DNA of 64,000 nucleotides from Stenotrophomonas raiganjensis (SeqCode) (GTDB lineage Bacteria; Pseudomonadota; Gammaproteobacteria; Xanthomonadales; Xanthomonadaceae), in NCBI RefSeq assembly GCF_030658505.1, contig NZ_JAUTXR010000180.1, positions 248,001 through 312,000 of the forward strand, given 5' to 3'. Each line of letters starts with the position of its first letter. Position 1 is the first letter of the stretch. Of the stretch, positions 25,964-36,555 are shown piece by piece. The notes below the pieces were generated by a model, which was not told the DNA's origin, did no database searches, and worked only from the letters and a program-made list of their open reading frames with translations. A program made the translations under genes and the position numbers.

Positions 25964-26036
25964 TGCCGGCCGCTGGCCGGCAACCTCATGAACCTCCGGA
26001 AAGAGCAGGAAGTTGCCGGCCAGTGGCCGGCACTAC
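25960..26036. repeat. inverted pair of SMAG (GTAG) palindromes
   Basis: Two 23-bp palindromes in opposite orientation (25960-25982 and 26014-26036) flank a 31-bp spacer. Each starts or ends with GTAG/CTAC and has a GCCGGCC-type stem. The pair fills the gap between two convergent genes almost exactly. Sequence and arrangement match S. maltophilia SMAG REP elements. Confidence 0.85.
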
Positions 26037-26037
26037 C

Positions 26038-27699
<1,662 letters not shown>

Positions 27700-27795
27700 G
27701 GCAGTACCACGGCTAGCTTGGAAGTCACCAGAGTGTAACGTGGTCGTGACATCGCGGTGCAGCGTTGGGTCGGGTCATCGGCGCATGGCGTGGGT

Positions 27796-28728
27796 CTACC
27801 GACGGATGCGGTCCAGCCAGCACGCCAGGCCCTGCGCGTTGAGTTCGATGTCCATCGCCAGCACGTCGGCCACCGCCGCCTGGTCCAGCGCACAGCCGTG
27901 CTGCTGCGCGCGCTCCAGGTACAGCGCCTGCAATGCGGCCAGCAGGCAACGGTGGCGGTCCGGTCGGCCATCGCACTGGCGGCCGATGGTGGCCATCGCA
28001 TCAATCTGCTCGAACAGATCCCCTGCCAGTTTTTCCACCTGCTCCACGCGCCCATAGTGGGTCAGGTACATCGCCTGCGGCGCGTAACCCAGCATCCGCC
28101 GGATCGAGGCCTTCATCGCCTCCGGGTCGAACTGCACCGGCGACGAGGTGGGGAAGATGAAAGCGCCCTGCGCGCTGTCCAGTTCGCGGTAGGAAATGCC
28201 GAAGGTATCGCCGGTGAACCAGCTGTGGCTGCGCGCATCCCACACGCAGTAGTGGTGCAGCGCGTGGCCGGGCGTATGCAGCAGCACCAGCTCGCGGCCG
28301 GCCAGGTCGATGCGGTGGCCGTCTTCGGCCACCACGACACGCTGTTCCGGAATCGCCTCGATGCGGCCATAGCTACGTGCGATCTCTTCGGCGCCATAGA
28401 CCGCCGTCGCGCCAGCAATCAGCCGGGTCGGGTCGATCATGTGCGGTGCACCACGCGGGTGCAGCACGGCCCTTGCGTTGGGCAGCTGCTGCATCAGCAG
28501 GCCCGCACCACCGGCATGGTCCAGGTGCACGTGCGTGAGCAGCAACCAGTCCACCGCGTCCACGCCCAGGCCGGCGTCGGCCAGCGCCCGCAGCATGGCC
28601 GGCACCGACAGGCCGGTGCCGCAGTCGACGAACGCGGCGCGGCCGTTTTCAACGATCAGGTAAGCCGCATCGAAGTCTGGGCGTTGGAAGCCGGTATCGA
28701 TGGTGTGGATGCTGGGGTCGGCGGTCAT
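27796..28728 (-). CDS. MBL-fold metallo-hydrolase
   Basis: The 310-residue protein contains the metallo-beta-lactamase signature LLTHVHLDHAGGAGLLM (HxHxDH), a third-His region LLHTPGHALHHYCV, and FTGDTFG (metal-bridging Asp). A C-terminal helical region (about residues 205-310) follows. Substrate cannot be told from sequence; glyoxalase II-like thioesters or lactones are possible. The start MTADPSIHT is chosen over a longer frame that runs back through a SMAG repeat. Confidence 0.85.
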   Translation of the reverse strand: MTADPSIHTIDTGFQRPDFDAAYLIVENGRAAFVDCGTGLSVPAMLRALADAGLGVDAVDWLLLTHVHLDHAGGAGLLMQQLPNARAVLHPRGAPHMIDPTRLIAGATAVYGAEEIARSYGRIEAIPEQRVVVAEDGHRIDLAGRELVLLHTPGHALHHYCVWDARSHSWFTGDTFGISYRELDSAQGAFIFPTSSPVQFDPEAMKASIRRMLGYAPQAMYLTHYGRVEQVEKLAGDLFEQIDAMATIGRQCDGRPDRHRCLLAALQALYLERAQQHGCALDQAAVADVLAMDIELNAQGLACWLDRIRR

Positions 28729-28821
28729 CGGCACGTACCTGGCAGAATCGGGAACAGACGCCCATGGTAGGCGCGCGGGCGGTTCTGGTTCGATGCGGCT
28801 TTGGTCGGAGGGGGCAATTCT

Positions 28822-28887
28822 GTAGAGCCGAGCCCACGCTCGGCTGCCTTTCTGCCAGACATCAGCCGAGCATGGGCTCGGCTCTAC
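28822..28887. repeat. inverted pair of SMAG palindromes
   Basis: GTAG-AGCCGAGCC-type palindromes at 28822-28845 and 28864-28887 face each other across an 18-bp spacer. They separate the small membrane protein gene from the MBL hydrolase. Confidence 0.88.
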
Positions 28888-28912
28888 AGAGGGCGCGTGC
28901 AGTCGAGCATGG

Positions 28913-29209
28913 TTACCGGGCCAGGTACCTCGGCCGCAGCAGCAACGCCAGCACCAGCACGGCCAGGAACGCGCCGTAGGCATACAGCACCGCCAGTACC
29001 TGCGGCCAGATCGGGCCGGCGCCGGGCTGCACCACGCCGATGTGGTGCCCCCACAGCATCGACACGATGCTCAGGGCGAACGCCAATACCAAGGTGGTGC
29101 CATCGAACAGGCGCCGCCGCGCGGTGCGCGGCTGGCGCGGGAACAACCAGTACAGGCTGCCCAGCAGCAGGAACCAGGGCAGGAACAGCAGCAGCGACAA
29201 CCAGGCCAT
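28913..29209 (-). CDS. small three-helix membrane protein, unrecognised
   Basis: The 98-residue product (MAWLSLLLFLPWFLLLGSLY at the start) has three hydrophobic helices, about residues 2-22, 37-55 and 68-92. GGAG lies six bases upstream of the chosen ATG, which itself lies within a longer frame starting at 29221 or 29251. I know no family for it. It is bracketed by SMAG repeat pairs on both sides, so it is its own transcription unit. Confidence 0.6.
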   Translation of the reverse strand: MAWLSLLLFLPWFLLLGSLYWLFPRQPRTARRRLFDGTTLVLAFALSIVSMLWGHHIGVVQPGAGPIWPQVLAVLYAYGAFLAVLVLALLLRPRYLAR

Positions 29210-29273
29210 CGCAGACTCCATGTCATCGCGCCGGAGGCGCGCGGACATCATGCCATGGGTGGCGGGCTGCCCT

Positions 29274-29338
29274 GTAGAGCCGAGCCCATGCTCGGCTCGA
29301 CTCTACAAAAGCAAAGCCGAGCGTCGGCTCGGCTCTAC
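29274..29338. repeat. inverted pair of SMAG palindromes
   Basis: Two GTAG-type palindromes, 29274-29306 and 29315-29338, of the same AGCCGAGC subfamily as the pair at 28822. They end four bases before the trpS stop region. Confidence 0.88.
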
Positions 29339-29343
29339 ATCCA

Positions 29344-30636
29344 TCACTCCTCGCGCAGCACGGCCAGGGCAGCCAGCACCGCGTCCACCTCGGCTTCCAG
29401 CTTGAACAGTTCGCTCTGCAGCTGGTCGCCCTGCTCGGCCTGCTTGATCACGGCGATCAGCTGGCCGGCGTCACGCGGCGAATCGAAGCCATTGCTCTGG
29501 ATCAGCAGCGTGCCGTCACCGGCGGTCAGCTTGAAGTAGAAACGGCCGTCCTTTTCGCGGTACTGCTTGAACAGCGGCGGTGCCACGCGGGCCACGCCGG
29601 CATCCTCGCTGGCGATGTCGCCGGCGCTGGACAGGTCGCGCAGGCCCACCGCATGGCGCAGCTCGTCCAGCAGCGGTGCCGCCAGCTGTTCGCGCAGCTG
29701 CTGGCCACGGCGCTTGAGCAGCGCTTCGATCTTCTCCGGCTCGGCCATCAGCGCGTTGTAGCGCTCGCGCAGCGGCGACAGCTCGCTGTCGATGCGTTCG
29801 AACAGCTGCTGCTTGGCATCGCCCCAGCTGATGCCAGCGGCGAACGCCTTGGCGAATTCAGCGGTCTGTTCCGGGGTGGCGAACGCCTGGTACATCTGGA
29901 ACAGCGCCGAGCCTTCGGTATCCTTCGGTTCGCCCGGTGCGCGCGAATCGGTCAGGATCGAGAACACCAGCTTCTTCAGCTCCTCGCGCGGCACGAACAG
30001 CGGAATGGTGTTGTGGTAGCTCTTGCTCATCTTGCGGCCATCCAGGCCCGCCAGCGTCGCCACCTGCTCGTCGATCACCACGTCCGGCAGCGGGAAGTAC
30101 TCCTTGCCGTACACGTGGTTGAAGCGCTGGGCGAAATCGCGCGCCATCTCGATGTGCTGGATCTGGTCACGGCCCACCGGTACCTGGTTGGCCTTGAAGA
30201 TCAGGATGTCGGCGGCCATCAGCACCGGGTACATGAACAGGCCGGCGCTGACGCCTGCGTCCTCGTCCACGCCTTCCTCGCGGTTCTTGTCCACTGCCGC
30301 CTTGTAGGCGTGCGCACGGTTGAGGATGCCCTTGCTGGCGATGGCGGTCAGGAACCACATCAGCTCCGTCGTCTCGCGGATGTCGCTCTGGCGGTAGAAC
30401 CACACGTGTTCCGGGTCCAGGCCGCAGGCCAGCCAGCTGGCCGCGATCTCCAGGGTCGCGCGCTGGGTGCGCTGCGGGTCCTGCGACTTGATCAGGCTGT
30501 GCAGGTCGGCCAGGAAGAAGAAGCTCTCGATCCCCGGCGCGCGGCTGGCCGCGATGGCCGGACGGATGGCGCCAACGTAGTTGCCCAGGTGGGGCGTGCC
30601 GGAGGGGGTGATGCCGGTAAGGACTCGGGTCGTCAT
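29344..30636 (-). CDS. trpS: tryptophan--tRNA ligase
   Basis: The 430-residue class I synthetase has the HIGH-equivalent TPHLGN in ITPSGTPHLGNYVGA at the N-terminus and KMSKS in GLDGRKMSKSYHN near residue 200. It is about 95 residues longer than the E. coli enzyme. The extra C-terminal region (roughly residues 340-430) is typical of xanthomonad TrpS. The start is MTTRVLTGI; the longer frame reaches back across the divergent gene. It charges tRNA-Trp in the cytosol. Confidence 0.95.
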   Translation of the reverse strand: MTTRVLTGITPSGTPHLGNYVGAIRPAIAASRAPGIESFFFLADLHSLIKSQDPQRTQRATLEIAASWLACGLDPEHVWFYRQSDIRETTELMWFLTAIASKGILNRAHAYKAAVDKNREEGVDEDAGVSAGLFMYPVLMAADILIFKANQVPVGRDQIQHIEMARDFAQRFNHVYGKEYFPLPDVVIDEQVATLAGLDGRKMSKSYHNTIPLFVPREELKKLVFSILTDSRAPGEPKDTEGSALFQMYQAFATPEQTAEFAKAFAAGISWGDAKQQLFERIDSELSPLRERYNALMAEPEKIEALLKRRGQQLREQLAAPLLDELRHAVGLRDLSSAGDIASEDAGVARVAPPLFKQYREKDGRFYFKLTAGDGTLLIQSNGFDSPRDAGQLIAVIKQAEQGDQLQSELFKLEAEVDAVLAALAVLREE

Positions 30637-30745
30637 GACTGCGTGGGGGAAACCTTCGATGAACGGGGCCAGTTTACCGTGCCAACGGTCAACCCCGTCA
30701 GGGCCTGCGGCGCGTTCGTTCACCCAACCCCGCTGGAGACGCCCG

Positions 30746-31552
30746 ATGAAACGCCTGCTGCCCCTGCTGCTGATCCTGCCCCTGGCCGGCTTCCGCCCGG
30801 CTCCCCTGCCGCCGCCGGTGTACGAGGGCGGCCCCGTGCGCATGGCCCTGGTCGACCGCGACCGTGGCACCGAACTGCGCAGTTACCCGGCCGAGGGCCA
30901 GCGCTGGGTGGCCGGCGAGCGCGGCCACCGCTATGCCGTGCGCCTGTACAACGACAGCCCGCGCCGGGTACTGGTGGTGCTGTCGGTGGACGGCGTCAAC
31001 GCCATCTCCGGCGAGGATGCCGATCCCTCGCAGACCGGCTACGTGCTCAATCCCGGCCAGCGCGCCGACATCACCGGCTGGCGCAAGAGCCAGGACGAAG
31101 TGGCGCAGTTCGTGTTCAGCAGCCCCAGCGGCAGCTATGCCAGCCGCACCGGCCGCCCGGACAACATCGGCGTGGTCGGCGTCGCGGTGTTCGAGGAAGC
31201 CCGCCGCTGGCGCCCGGAGCCGATCCTGCGCCGCGCCCAACCGCTGCCGGCACCGGCCGCGCAGGCCGAAGCCGCCGCCGATGCAAGCGCCAGTACCAGC
31301 CGCATCGAAGGCTACGCCGGCAAGTCGCAGGCCCCGGCACTGGGCACCGGCCACGGCGCACGCGAACAGTCCTCCGTCCGCGACACCGACTTCGAGCGCG
31401 CCAGCCGCAGCCCGGCCCAGGTGCTGCAGCTGCGCTACGACAGCGCGCGCAACCTGCGCGCACGCGGCATCCTGCTGGATTCACCGTCGCGCCTGCCGCG
31501 CGAACCGCAGGCCTTCCCCAACCGCTACGTGCCGGACCCGCCCGCACGCTGA
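30746..31552 (+). CDS. periplasmic hypothetical protein
   Basis: The 268-residue protein begins with a hydrophobic leader (MKRLLPLLLILPLAGFRPA) and GGAG precedes the ATG. The first half (RYAVRLYNDSPRRVLVVLSV ... NPGQRADITGWRK) has the look of a beta-sandwich domain; the second half is Ala/Pro-rich. I know similar proteins only as conserved hypotheticals of Xanthomonadaceae. It is divergent from trpS and ends in a hairpin. Confidence 0.65.
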   Translation: MKRLLPLLLILPLAGFRPAPLPPPVYEGGPVRMALVDRDRGTELRSYPAEGQRWVAGERGHRYAVRLYNDSPRRVLVVLSVDGVNAISGEDADPSQTGYVLNPGQRADITGWRKSQDEVAQFVFSSPSGSYASRTGRPDNIGVVGVAVFEEARRWRPEPILRRAQPLPAPAAQAEAAADASASTSRIEGYAGKSQAPALGTGHGAREQSSVRDTDFERASRSPAQVLQLRYDSARNLRARGILLDSPSRLPREPQAFPNRYVPDPPAR

Positions 31553-31570
31553 TCGTCCCGCCCAGACAGC

Positions 31571-31603
31571 ACGACGCCCGCAACCTCACGGTGCGGGCGT
31601 CGT
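31571..31603. terminator. hairpin between convergent genes
   Basis: A perfect 12-bp stem (ACGACGCCCGCA / TGCGGGCGTCGT) with a 9-nt loop sits between two converging genes and can serve both as a terminator. T runs are weak. Confidence 0.6.
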
Positions 31604-31625
31604 GTTGTGGGGGAAACCGAAGCGC

Positions 31626-31847
31626 TTACTTGTAGTCCGGGTAGTCCTTGCTCACCGCGTCCTGGAACTCACGCACTTCCTTCTCCGCGCGGTCCTTGGC
31701 CCAGCCATAACGTTCCTGCAGGCGGCCGGCCAGATACTCGGCATTGCCTTCGGCCACATCGAAGTCGTCATTGGTCAGATCGCCCCACTTGGCCTGGGCC
31801 TTGCCCTTCAGCTGCGACCACTTGCCGGAAATGATGTCTTTGTTCAT
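31626..31847 (-). CDS. CsbD family stress protein
   Basis: The 73-residue protein begins [18 protein letters not shown] and contains [20 protein letters not shown] and [16 protein letters not shown], the conserved core of CsbD-like proteins. These are small, helical, general-stress proteins; the molecular role is unknown. It is a single gene near an entericidin lipoprotein gene, another stress-linked small protein. Confidence 0.9.
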   Translation of the reverse strand: MNKDIISGKWSQLKGKAQAKWGDLTNDDFDVAEGNAEYLAGRLQERYGWAKDRAEKEVREFQDAVSKDYPDYK

Positions 31848-31998
31848 TGCTGGGAGTCCTTGGTTGCAACGGCGTTCTTACCGTGGCTCCAGCTTGGCGT
31901 GGCATCCGTTGAATACCGGTCAACCGGCAATGAAATACATGCTCACCTGCTTGAATGGTTCACTCCACTTCGACAGCCATGCGGCGAACGGCGCACAC

Positions 31999-32028
31999 AA
32001 AAAAGGCCGGGAAGATTCCCGGCCTTTT
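31999..32028 (-). terminator. Rho-independent terminator after the entericidin gene
   Basis: A stem AAAAGGCCGGGAA / TTCCCGGCCTTTT lies about 20 bp past the stop. On the minus strand it ends in TTTTTT. Confidence 0.9.
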
Positions 32029-32050
32029 CGCTTTCCAATCCGCGCCGGGC

Positions 32051-32188
32051 TCACTTGCCCTTGGCGGCGTCCTCAACCTTCTCACCGGCCTTCTGCACGT
32101 CCTTGCCGGCACCGGCCACGGTGTTGCAACCGGCCAGCAGGGCCACCGAGAACATCGACAACAGCATCAGGGCAACTACGCGCTTCAT
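32051..32188 (-). CDS. entericidin-like lipoprotein
   Basis: The 45-residue product has a lipoprotein signal with lipobox LLAGC (Cys near residue 21), then NTVAGAGKDVQKAGEKVEDA, the entericidin A/B pattern. Entericidins are small membrane lipoproteins linked to stationary-phase lysis in enterobacteria, though most homologues are uncharacterised. The short form (MKRVVALMLL) is chosen: it is preceded by AGGAGAAG. A clear terminator follows. Confidence 0.88.
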   Translation of the reverse strand: MKRVVALMLLSMFSVALLAGCNTVAGAGKDVQKAGEKVEDAAKGK

Positions 32189-32350
32189 GGGCTTCTCCTT
32201 GGGTTCGCCGCTACACCGCTTCATTCGCGGATGGGGTTCTGTCGCTCGGCGGGAGGGCACCAATGCCCACTGCCGCCGCGTGAAGTGCAATCTGGCGGCA
32301 GTGGCGTGGAGCGGGTGTGAACGGATCGACGATCCGTTCAGGCGAAGACG

Positions 32351-33271
32351 TCAATCACGCATCAGGGTGGACTTGCCGAACAGGCTTTCGACCAGGTCCA
32401 CGGCCAGTTCGGCGGTGGCATTCTGCTTGTCCAGCAAGGGGTTGAGCTCGACGATGTCCAGCGAACCCATGCGCCCGGTGTCGGCAATCATTTCCATCAC
32501 CAGCTGCGCCTCGCGGTAGTTCACCCCGCCCGGCACCGTGGTGCCCACGCCCGGCGCGATGCTCGGGTCGAGGAAGTCGACATCGAAGCTGACATGCAGG
32601 TGGGTGTTCTCGTCGATGCCGGCCAGCGCCGCTTCCACGGCACGCTTCATGCCGTTCTCGTCGATGTAGCGCATGTCATAGACATCCACCTTGTGGGTCT
32701 TGATCAGGCGCTTCTCTTCCGGGTCCACCGAGCGGATGCCGATCTGGTGCATCTGCGCCGGGGTGATCGCCGGTGCGCTGCCGCCCAGGCGGGTCAGCGC
32801 ATCCGGGCCGAGCCCGCACAGGCAGGCCACCGGCATGCCGTGGATGTTGCCCGACGGGGTCACATCGCTGGTGTTGAAGTCCGAATGCGCGTCCAGCCAC
32901 AGCACCCGCAGGGTCTTGCCCTGTTCGCGGCACCAGCGCGCCACGGCAGTGATCGAGCCGATGCCCAGGCAGTGGTCGCCGCCGAGCATGATCGGCATGC
33001 GCCCGGCCTGCAGCTCGGCGTAGCTGGCTTCCATCAGCGCGTGGTTCCACGCGACCACCTCATCCAGATGGCGATAGCCTTCCACCGGCGCGGTCCACGG
33101 GTTGCGCGGGCCATCCAGGTTGCCCAGGTCACGCACGTCCACGCCGCGCGCTTCCAGCGCCTCTGGCAGGCCGGCCACGCGCAGCGCTTCCGGTCCCAGC
33201 CGGGCACCACGATGGCCCGCACCCACGTCGGTGGGAACGCCGATCAGGGAAACGGAAATGGGATGGGCCAT
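32351..33271 (-). CDS. rocF: arginase
   Basis: The 306-residue ureohydrolase shows the binuclear manganese ligands in GGDHCLGIGS, WLDAHSDFNT and VSFDVDFLDP, and the arginase-specific loops SGNIHGMP and VPGGVNYREA. It converts arginine to ornithine and urea. GGAGG lies just upstream of the chosen start MAHPISVSL. No linked urease or ornithine genes are seen, so a catabolic context cannot be read here. Confidence 0.93.
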   Translation of the reverse strand: MAHPISVSLIGVPTDVGAGHRGARLGPEALRVAGLPEALEARGVDVRDLGNLDGPRNPWTAPVEGYRHLDEVVAWNHALMEASYAELQAGRMPIMLGGDHCLGIGSITAVARWCREQGKTLRVLWLDAHSDFNTSDVTPSGNIHGMPVACLCGLGPDALTRLGGSAPAITPAQMHQIGIRSVDPEEKRLIKTHKVDVYDMRYIDENGMKRAVEAALAGIDENTHLHVSFDVDFLDPSIAPGVGTTVPGGVNYREAQLVMEMIADTGRMGSLDIVELNPLLDKQNATAELAVDLVESLFGKSTLMRD

Positions 33272-33401
33272 GGATGCCTCCTGCGGGGGAAAAAGAAGCA
33301 CAGTCTAGCCAGAGCTGTGTGACACCACTCGCGGCGGTGCAGCAGTGCATTGGCATGGCATGATGCCGCGCGGACCCGACCGTCCCTGATGGAAGATTGC
33401 G

Positions 33402-33749
33402 ATGTCGCCCTTCATCAACACCGCCTGGCCACGCTTTTTCATGGTGGTGTTGCCCATCGCCGTTCTTGCACTTCTGTTGAGCAGCTCGATCGATGCGTCG
33501 CCGAACGGCTGGCTGATGCAGGCGACGCTGCTGCTGACGCCCTTCTCGTTTCTGCTGTTCCTCGGGCTGGGCTGGCAGCGCCTGCGCAAGGCGCACGCGG
33601 AATACCCGATTCTGAAAAGCGAACTGCACCGTATGCTGGCGGCGTTGATCGGCAACGTGAAGGTGGCCGCGCTGTGGTTCGGCCTGACCGTCATCGGCGT
33701 GTTCGCTCTGATGCTGGCGTGGGTGCTGCTGTACAGGTCCAGCGGCTGA
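33402..33749 (+). CDS. small membrane protein, unrecognised
   Basis: The 115-residue product has three hydrophobic helices (about residues 12-30, 40-57 and 88-110) and a basic loop (QRLRKAHAEY). GGAAG precedes the ATG at suitable distance. No family is recognised. It stands alone between arginase and a DUF3011 protein. Confidence 0.6.
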   Translation: MSPFINTAWPRFFMVVLPIAVLALLLSSSIDASPNGWLMQATLLLTPFSFLLFLGLGWQRLRKAHAEYPILKSELHRMLAALIGNVKVAALWFGLTVIGVFALMLAWVLLYRSSG

Positions 33750-33771
33750 CGCCGGATCTACACCCACGCGC

Positions 33772-34542
33772 TCAGTTTCCGCGGCGGCGAACCGGCGTCA
33801 GGCTCTGCACCTGGCCGTTGTTGCGCATCATGCACAGGAAGCGGCCATCGGGGTAGTCGACGATCAGTTCCTGATACTCGTTGCCCACCGGCATCTGGGT
33901 GACCAATGCGCCCTGCGCCCCCTTGCGCATATTGCAGGCGCCCAGCGCGGTATCGCCTGCCGGCGCGGGGCTGGCCACCGAAGACACATTGCGGAACACC
34001 GCGCGGCAGCCGCCATTGACCCACACCGAGTGCCGCGACAGGCCCCAGTTCTTTCCCTGCTCGCAGCGGGTGTGGCTGAGCTGGCGCACGATTTCCACAT
34101 TGCCTCGGGTATTCAGATCGCACGCCACCTGCTGCTGGCCGGTGGATTCGCAGGTGGCTTCGCGCGGCAGCGCCGCGTCAATGTCGTCATCGTGGCGACG
34201 GTGGTCGCGATGTTCAGACGGTGCGGGCGTTCCGCTGGCACTGACCTGGCAGATGCCGTTGGCACCGCCACGACCGGTGTAGCTGACCTGCGGCGTACCG
34301 TCATCATTGCCGCTGATCGACAGGGTGATGCCGCTGCTGGCATCGCGTGCTTCGAAATAGCGGTCGTTGAAGCGCTTCAGCGCCGCCTCGCGGCCCTGCA
34401 CGTAGACCGGGCCGCCTTCGTCGGCGTGCACGTCGATGCCGCCCGGGCAACTGGCGTTGAAGAACGGTACCGCGGCCAGGGCCGGGGCTGCGAAGGCGGT
34501 GGACAACAGTGCGACGGTGAGCGGCAGGGCATGGCGACGCAT
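33772..34542 (-). CDS. secreted DUF3011 domain protein
   Basis: The 256-residue protein has a clear signal peptide (LPLTVALLSTAFAAPALA) and six or more cysteines. The segment from about residue 137 to 185 (ACDLNTRGNVEIVRQLSHTR ... GGCRAVF) is a DUF3011 lectin-like repeat, whose usual marks are C...VRLVRQLS...W..WV..GCRA.F. DUF3011 proteins are periplasmic and of unknown role, possibly glycan-binding. It is a single gene. Confidence 0.8.
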   Translation of the reverse strand: MRRHALPLTVALLSTAFAAPALAAVPFFNASCPGGIDVHADEGGPVYVQGREAALKRFNDRYFEARDASSGITLSISGNDDGTPQVSYTGRGGANGICQVSASGTPAPSEHRDHRRHDDDIDAALPREATCESTGQQQVACDLNTRGNVEIVRQLSHTRCEQGKNWGLSRHSVWVNGGCRAVFRNVSSVASPAPAGDTALGACNMRKGAQGALVTQMPVGNEYQELIVDYPDGRFLCMMRNNGQVQSLTPVRRRGN

Positions 34543-34915
34543 GGGCGGGTCCCGAAGGGTGTGTGCCCGCAGTATGCAGTGGGATGCCCGGAGCTGTGTG
34601 TGAGGAGAATCAATATCCAGGCGCGCGTTTTGTGGGGTGTGTTTGCTATGGTGGCCGTGGCGCTCTACCCGGGCTGTTAAGCCAGCTTTACTTGGCAGGC
34701 GGTTCCACGCCTTGCAACAGCGCCGACGCCTACCGATTTCCAGCGGATGATTGCATTGCGCGATATGTCGCTTTCGGCATCGCAGTGGCGGGAACAGGCC
34801 AATCGCGATAATTCATTTTTCCTTTCAGATCACCCGATGCCATCGAAACAATCGACTGGTAGGCGGTGAGTTTGCACACGCATGATGAATCGCCACCTGC
34901 AGCGGGTGGCCGGGA
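34543..34915. other. gene-poor region before a cruciform element
   Basis: No reading frame here resembles a known protein or has a convincing ribosome binding site. The stretch is less GC-rich than the flanking genes and contains no recognised repeats. Confidence 0.45.
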
Positions 34916-35066
34916 TTTCCAACCCGAAGACTGAAAGCTGTATACGCTTGCCAGCCGGCGTCGCCTTCCCGAAAGCGGCGCCGGCTGGCAATCCGTTCGC
35001 CGATCGACGGCGGGCGGTGCGTGGGGGCCTTGTGCCCACCGGCTCATTCAGTCCCGGGATTGGAAA
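34916..35066. repeat. nested inverted-repeat (cruciform) leader element
   Basis: An outer stem is formed by 34916-34935 (TTTCCAACCCGAAGACTGAA) and 35047-35066 (TTCAGTCCCGGGATTGGAAA), with internal mismatches. Inside lies a perfect 13-bp hairpin, TTGCCAGCCGGCG at 34948-34960 with CGCCGGCTGGCAA at 34979-34991. A second small dyad (GTGGG/CCCAC) lies around 35021-35039. The element ends 60 bp before the next gene and is either a dispersed repeat or a structured 5' leader. Confidence 0.6.
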
Positions 35067-35125
35067 CCACGCATCGCCCGCCACCCTCTCGTGGCGGCGC
35101 CTCTGTGCCTGACGAGGATGCCCGC

Positions 35126-35533
35126 ATGTCCAAGACGCTCTACCCGTATCTGACCGCCACGCTGGGCGACGCCGCCCTGCATCTGCCGCTCGAACTGGCG
35201 CAGCCGCTGGAAGCCGCCTTTGCCGCCGCCAACGATGCGCCCGCGCCCATCAACCTGCCCGTCTGCCTGCGCCGCATCCAGGCCGGAGATGCCGCCGATG
35301 GACAGCCGTGGCAGGGGCCTTCCAACACGCCCGGCCACGCCGTGGCCGCCGCACGCAGGGACCGCGCCGCCGTGGGTCTGGTGTCGCTGCTGGAGCTGTA
35401 TCACGCTACCGAGCGCGTTCGCGTGGATGGGGAAGAGAAAGACGATATCGGCGACGGTGCGCGCGAGGGGCTGATGCTGGCCTGCCGGGGGCTGGCGGAG
35501 TATGTGGCGTTGCAGGAGCGAGGGGCTCCGTAA
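35126..35533 (+). CDS. small orphan protein behind a structured leader
   Basis: The 135-residue product (MSKTLYPYLTATLGDAALHL at the start) is alanine-rich and mildly acidic, with predicted helices and no signal peptide or membrane segment. The end GAREGLMLACRGLAEYVALQ is the most distinctive part. GAGG precedes the chosen ATG. I recognise no family. The nested inverted repeat immediately upstream is the most telling context. Confidence 0.55.
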   Translation: MSKTLYPYLTATLGDAALHLPLELAQPLEAAFAAANDAPAPINLPVCLRRIQAGDAADGQPWQGPSNTPGHAVAAARRDRAAVGLVSLLELYHATERVRVDGEEKDDIGDGAREGLMLACRGLAEYVALQERGAP

Positions 35534-35799
35534 AGCGGAATACCGGGGCCCCGGCGCGCAGGTACCCAACGTCCCTTCCCCGGCCGTCAAATCAAACAGG
35601 CCGCTGCTGGGATGAGCACAGCCATTCCAAACCTCATATCTGTTCTGTTTGGGCTGCAGCCGCACGAGACTGATTCGCGCGATGGTGGTGTTTACGGGAT
35701 GATTGCGTCCACCGCGTGCGTCCTACGGTGCGCGCGTCGAAGTACGTTTGGTTCAATACTCCCACCGCAGCCCATCAATCGCCCCCAGGACCAGGAACG

Positions 35800-36423
35800 A
35801 TGGAACGCTCTTTGAAGGAACTGCGCAACACATTTGAGAATGCGCTCAAAGCTCATCTGAAAGCCGAGCTGGCAGGCCATCCCGGGCTGGTGGTCAGCAA
35901 GAACAAGATCGTAATCAAGCATCGGTCGGGGGCCGTTGCAATCCTGCATTTCGAGTATCTGGCCAACACCAGGAGCTACGAAACCCTCGTCTATGCCGAG
36001 CATCCGATCCTGCAGATGGAGCTCGAACGCATCGATCCGCCTTATCCATCCAACCTGGCAAACGCGAAACTGGTGTATTGCATGTCAACCGTCAGCGAGC
36101 GCGAGGCCTGTCCCCTACTGCCTGTCACGGAGCAAGGCGTTGAACGTACCTGCCGCAGCCTGCTCCAGAGGCTCCTGGAAACCGACTTGCCGATCATCTC
36201 CAACCTCTTCGACCTCAGCCCCAGGCTGGTGAACGATGTGCTTGCCAGGCCCGAGCGCTACTCCTATCCGGTTCCAATCATCCATTCCGCCTTGCACAGC
36301 AACGGCATCAGGCCCGATGTCGACACTGTTGCCAGGATCCTGAGCGAGAAGACCCTCGGCTACACCAACCATCGGGAACAGAAGGATTCCTTCAACAGGA
36401 AATTGATGGCGGAGCCAGAGTGA
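35800..36423 (+). CDS. hypothetical protein of the accessory (immunity-like) stretch
   Basis: The 207-residue protein starts MERSLKELRNTFENALKAHL with CAGGAACG before the ATG. It is soluble, without signal peptide. The N-terminal part (IKHRSGAVAILHFEYLANTR) has the strand pattern of small alpha-beta domains found in immunity proteins, but no family can be named. Codon use is visibly less GC-biased than in the core genes. It lies directly before an Imm11-like gene, which is the only hint of role. Confidence 0.55.
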   Translation: MERSLKELRNTFENALKAHLKAELAGHPGLVVSKNKIVIKHRSGAVAILHFEYLANTRSYETLVYAEHPILQMELERIDPPYPSNLANAKLVYCMSTVSEREACPLLPVTEQGVERTCRSLLQRLLETDLPIISNLFDLSPRLVNDVLARPERYSYPVPIIHSALHSNGIRPDVDTVARILSEKTLGYTNHREQKDSFNRKLMAEPE

Positions 36424-36555
36424 AGCGGATTGACCCGGCCCCGTGTGTGGGCAATGCATGGCATTGCCGCAGAAGCAACGATGCCGTTGTCCTGCTAGTA
36501 CGTTTACCCGAGGGCTATTGCCCGAACGAGCCCCTGTAGGGGGCGGGAACAACAG
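36424..36555. other. intergenic with stem-loops
   Basis: The perfect palindrome GGCAATGCATGGCATTGCC (about 36449-36469) follows the preceding stop and may act as a terminator. A second dyad, CCCCTGTAGGGG, lies just before the next gene. Confidence 0.45.

Noticed and set aside
29344..31635. Long frames opposite trpS, one of 660 codons.
   Set aside because: They are antisense to a conserved tRNA synthetase and to its divergent neighbour.
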